Positions 61,767 through 64,000 of a stretch of 64,000 bases of DNA are shown one piece after another; position 1 is the stretch's first letter; each line of letters opens with the position of its first letter. Origin of the DNA: CATQHD01 sp965243165 (GTDB taxonomy: Bacteria; Actinomycetota; Acidimicrobiia; Spongiisociales; Spongiisociaceae); the NCBI GenBank assembly GCA_965243165.1, contig OZ251535.1, forward strand, positions 1,798,001-1,862,000, written 5' to 3'. The notes beneath the pieces are model-generated. The model did not search any database. It was not told the origin of the DNA and saw only the letters and a program-made list of their open reading frames with translations. Position numbers and translations under genes: made by a program.

Positions 61767-62675
61767 TTGAGCCGCGAACCCGGCGGCAGGGAGGCGGCGC
61801 TGGCGGTCGACGCCGGCGGGACCAAGATCGCGGCGGGGCTGGTCGACCGCCGGGGCCGAGTCCGCGCCCTCCGCACCGCCCCCACCGGCCCGCCCGGGCG
61901 GGAATCCCTGCAGAGGGCGGCCGAACTGGCCGCCGCCGCTGCGGACGAAGCCGCCGGGCTGGGCCTCCGCACCGCCGGGGTGGGAATCGGCCTGCCCGAG
62001 CTGGTGGAGGACGGCCGGATCACCTCGGCGGCGGTCGTCGGCTGGGAGGACGCCGACGTCCGCGCCGCCTTCGCCCGGTACGGGCCGGTGCGGATCGAGG
62101 CGGACGTCCGCGCCGCCGCCCTCGCCGAGGCCCGGCTGGGGGCCGCCGATCTGCCCTCCGTCTCCCTCTACATCAACCTGGGGACCGGCATCAGCCACTG
62201 CCTGCTGCTCGACGGCCGTCCGTTCGAAGGGCAGCACGGACGGGCCCTGATGTGCGGCTCGGCCCTGCTGACCGTGCTCGACGAGGAGGCGAACCGGCTG
62301 GTGGACTGCCGCCTGGAAGACGTCGCCTCCGGGCGGGGTATATCCGAGCGTTACCGCCGCCTCACCGGGGAGGACGTCCCCGCTCTGGAAGTATTCGGGC
62401 GGGCGGACGGCGGCGACCCCGACGCCCGGCTGGCGGTCGGCCAGGCCGTGGACCTGCTGGGGCGTATGACCGCAATCCTGATCGACATCCTCGACCCCGG
62501 CTGCGTGATCATCGGCGGCGGCCTGACCAATGCCCCGAACCTGGTCGAACAGGTGGGCGGGACAGCCCGCACCGCCGTCTGGTCGGACCGGGCCCGGCAG
62601 ACGCCCATCACCGCCGGGCGCGCCGGCCGGTGGGCGGGCGTTATCGGCGCCGGCCTGGCCCTCCTGGGTGAGTAG
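61767..62675 (+). CDS. ROK-family sugar kinase-like protein lacking the zinc motif
   Basis: 302 residues from a TTG at 61767. N-terminal phosphate-binding ALAVDAGGTKIAAGLVDRRG, central YINLGTGISHCLLLDGRPFE, and C-terminal GCVIIGGGLTNAPNLVEQ are ROK features. The usual CxCGxxGCxE zinc segment is replaced by LMCGSALLTVLDEEANRLVD, so structural zinc is probably lost. It may phosphorylate a sugar or act as a divergent family member. Last gene of the operon; R1 copy d follows. Confidence 0.88.
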   Translation: MSREPGGREAALAVDAGGTKIAAGLVDRRGRVRALRTAPTGPPGRESLQRAAELAAAAADEAAGLGLRTAGVGIGLPELVEDGRITSAAVVGWEDADVRAAFARYGPVRIEADVRAAALAEARLGAADLPSVSLYINLGTGISHCLLLDGRPFEGQHGRALMCGSALLTVLDEEANRLVDCRLEDVASGRGISERYRRLTGEDVPALEVFGRADGGDPDARLAVGQAVDLLGRMTAILIDILDPGCVIIGGGLTNAPNLVEQVGGTARTAVWSDRARQTPITAGRAGRWAGVIGAGLALLGE

Positions 62676-62744
62676 GTCCAAGGAGGCCGAGGCGCCCGGT
62701 TTATCACCCCCGTCATCCAACGAGCGCGCCCCGGCCGAAGCCGG

Positions 62745-63050
62745 AGAATCGAAGCGGTCGAGTCCCGCGAAATGTCTTCGAACATACGTACCTCTATACG
62801 AAGGCCCTAAAATTTGGTATACCTATTGGGCTGATGCACAAACACCGCCGCGAGTTCTGGAGAGGGCGGCGGTCAGAAACGGATCCCGTTCGGTCCGGCC
62901 CCGTCGGGCCGGAGGCGGCCTCGTGCGGCCCGGCGGATTTTCGTTCAAGGAGGCGGCGGCGGGGGATGGGCCCGGGTTTGGCGGCGGCGGGGGCCGATTT
63001 TTCGCGTTCTTGGGGGCGTTTGAGTTGGGTTGGAATCAAACTCCAAACCA
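62745..63050 (-). repeat. R1 repeat copy d (uninterrupted)
   Basis: Minus-strand copy with the same blocks as copy b, including an unoccupied IS110 target CGCCTCCT (62948-62955 on the minus strand), hairpin ACCGCCGC/GCGGCGGT and GTATACC block. It lies between converging genes. The rest of 62676-63158 shows no gene. Confidence 0.82.
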
Positions 63051-63158
63051 TGGTTACACAATCTGATAAACCGGCGCGGGCGGCGTCCCGCCCCGCGTGC
63101 GGCAGGAACAATCGGGCTAGACCGGACGGTTGCTTCCTGAGCCGCCGAACTCGAGGCT

Positions 63159-64000
63159 TCACGGCCGGCGGCGTTCCTCCAGCAGCGCCTTGACCTGGGC
63201 GGCTGCTTCCATGTCGACCGCCCTGACCACGAAGGAGCCGAAGCCGCAGTCCGCCAGCCGTTGGATGCCGTCCGCCGCTTCCTCGGGCGTCCCCACCTGG
63301 TAGAAGGGCGACCGCCGAACCCGTTCGGGGTCGACCCCGTGCGCGGCGGCGGCTTCTTCGACCGCCTGCTCGGACCGCTCCCCCACCGCCACTCGGAAGA
63401 AGAGCATGTCGAGGGCGGCGTTCTGCTTCGACGCCTCTCGGACCGACCGCGCCTTTTGGGCCAAATCCTCGTATTCGGCCCGGGCGGCCTCGGCGGGCAG
63501 GTCTTCCCTCCGCCCGGACCGCAGCGGGGCGGTGATCGAGACCACATCGGCCGCCTCGGCGGCCGCCGCCAGCAGCTTGGGGCCGCCTCCCCCCACGATG
63601 ATGGGCGGATGGGGTTTCTGGACGGGGCGCACCATCGGGGTGAGGCGGGTGCGGTACCACCTTCCCTCGTGGTCCACCTGCTCCTGGGTCCAGCACGCCC
63701 GGATCAGGTCCACCGCCTCCCGCAGCCGGGAGATGCGGCGGGAGGGCCGGTCCATCTCCCGGCCCAGGGCGCGGTAGTCGGGCGGCCACCATCCGGCCCC
63801 CAACCCCAGCTCGGCCCGCCCGCTGGAGAGCTCGTCGAGGGCGGCGAAGTCCCGCGCCGTCATGGCCGGGTGGCGGAGGTCGTTGGCGAGCATGTAGGCG
63901 CCGATCCGCAGCGAGGTGGCGGACGCAACCGCCGCCAGGGCGGGCACAGGGGAGATCACCTCGTTGAAGTGGTCGGGGATGTAGAAGGCGTCGTATCCGA
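63159..64000 (-). CDS. LLM-class (probably F420-dependent) oxidoreductase, 5' end outside window
   Basis: Open to the right edge (text reads YDAFYIPDHFNEVISPVPAL), so the N-terminus is missing. Luciferase-like monooxygenase fold: SLRIGAYMLANDLRHPAMTA, GRAELGLGAGWWPPDYRALG, KPHPPIIVGGGGPKLL, and a C-terminal VGTPEEAADGIQRLADCGFG, typical of actinobacterial F420-type LLM enzymes. Substrate unknown. Convergent with the sugar operon. Confidence 0.88.
   Translation of the reverse strand, partial: GYDAFYIPDHFNEVISPVPALAAVASATSLRIGAYMLANDLRHPAMTARDFAALDELSSGRAELGLGAGWWPPDYRALGREMDRPSRRISRLREAVDLIRACWTQEQVDHEGRWYRTRLTPMVRPVQKPHPPIIVGGGGPKLLAAAAEAADVVSITAPLRSGRREDLPAEAARAEYEDLAQKARSVREASKQNAALDMLFFRVAVGERSEQAVEEAAAAHGVDPERVRRSPFYQVGTPEEAADGIQRLADCGFGSFVVRAVDMEAAAQVKALLEERRRP

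Overview
The window looks like the chromosome of a high-GC actinobacterium, probably uncultured. Four things point there: a phosphatidylinositol-mannoside (PIM) lipid gene run in mycobacterial order next to thrS (5.0-7.6 kb), an enzyme very like mycobacterial mycothiol-dependent formaldehyde dehydrogenase with its partner hydrolase (22.5-24.3 kb), a LLM-class (F420-type) oxidoreductase at the right edge, and many GTGA/ATGA/TGATG stop-start overlaps. A class such as Acidimicrobiia is a guess from gene order. No GC, alignment or database calculation was run; all calls come from reading the sequence and translations.

Layout. 0-10 kb: 3' part of thrS; on the minus strand an EF-G-like GTPase, citrate synthase and a small membrane protein; on the plus strand CDP-alcohol phosphatidyltransferase, acyltransferase, PimA-like glycosyltransferase, pdxS, pdxT and yebC. 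10-15 kb: a sulfite-oxidase-fold molybdoenzyme, msrB, a frameshifted AAA ATPase and an AIM24-family protein. 15-35 kb: two nearly identical, oppositely oriented IS110 elements, both inserted at the same position in copies of a dispersed repeat (R1). Between them lie core genes: cobU-cobT-cobS, two paralogous lipoproteins, a gamma-carbonic-anhydrase-like protein, tRNA-Leu(GAG), the mycothiol pair, secG-gpmA-tpiA-pgk-rapZ-uvrC, two unknown genes and an orphan nucleotidyltransferase. 35-44 kb: a type I restriction-modification operon (half-size S subunit, hsdM, hsdS, a SIR2-like gene, hsdR, a YgjP-like metallopeptidase) driven by an apparent leaderless promoter. 44-50 kb: a BCCT osmolyte transporter with a solitary betaine-type binding lipoprotein, diverging from a large fused receptor-channel gene. 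50-53 kb: a tandem array built from a second structured repeat (R2), a HicB-like remnant, a methyltransferase and an orphan AAA ATPase. 53-64 kb: uvrA, then a carbohydrate ABC uptake and catabolism operon and a partial LLM oxidoreductase.

Most notable items. (1) The 694-residue protein at 47.8-49.9 kb joins a ProX/OpuAC-like betaine-binding domain to a bacterial ionotropic-glutamate-receptor core (S1, TM1, TVGYGD pore, TM2, S2); the same betaine-type domain occurs as a free lipoprotein beside the BCCT transporter, suggesting an osmolyte- or amino-acid-gated potassium channel module. (2) The IS110 left ends contain two large stem-loops whose internal loops carry short matches to the target site and to the element's own two ends, in the order expected of a bridge RNA. 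(3) Two dispersed, structured, apparently non-coding repeat families (R1 and R2, four copies each) occupy most long intergenic gaps; R1 is the landing site of both IS110 copies. (4) A SIR2-like gene sits between hsdS and hsdR in a visibly AT-richer segment of the restriction operon.
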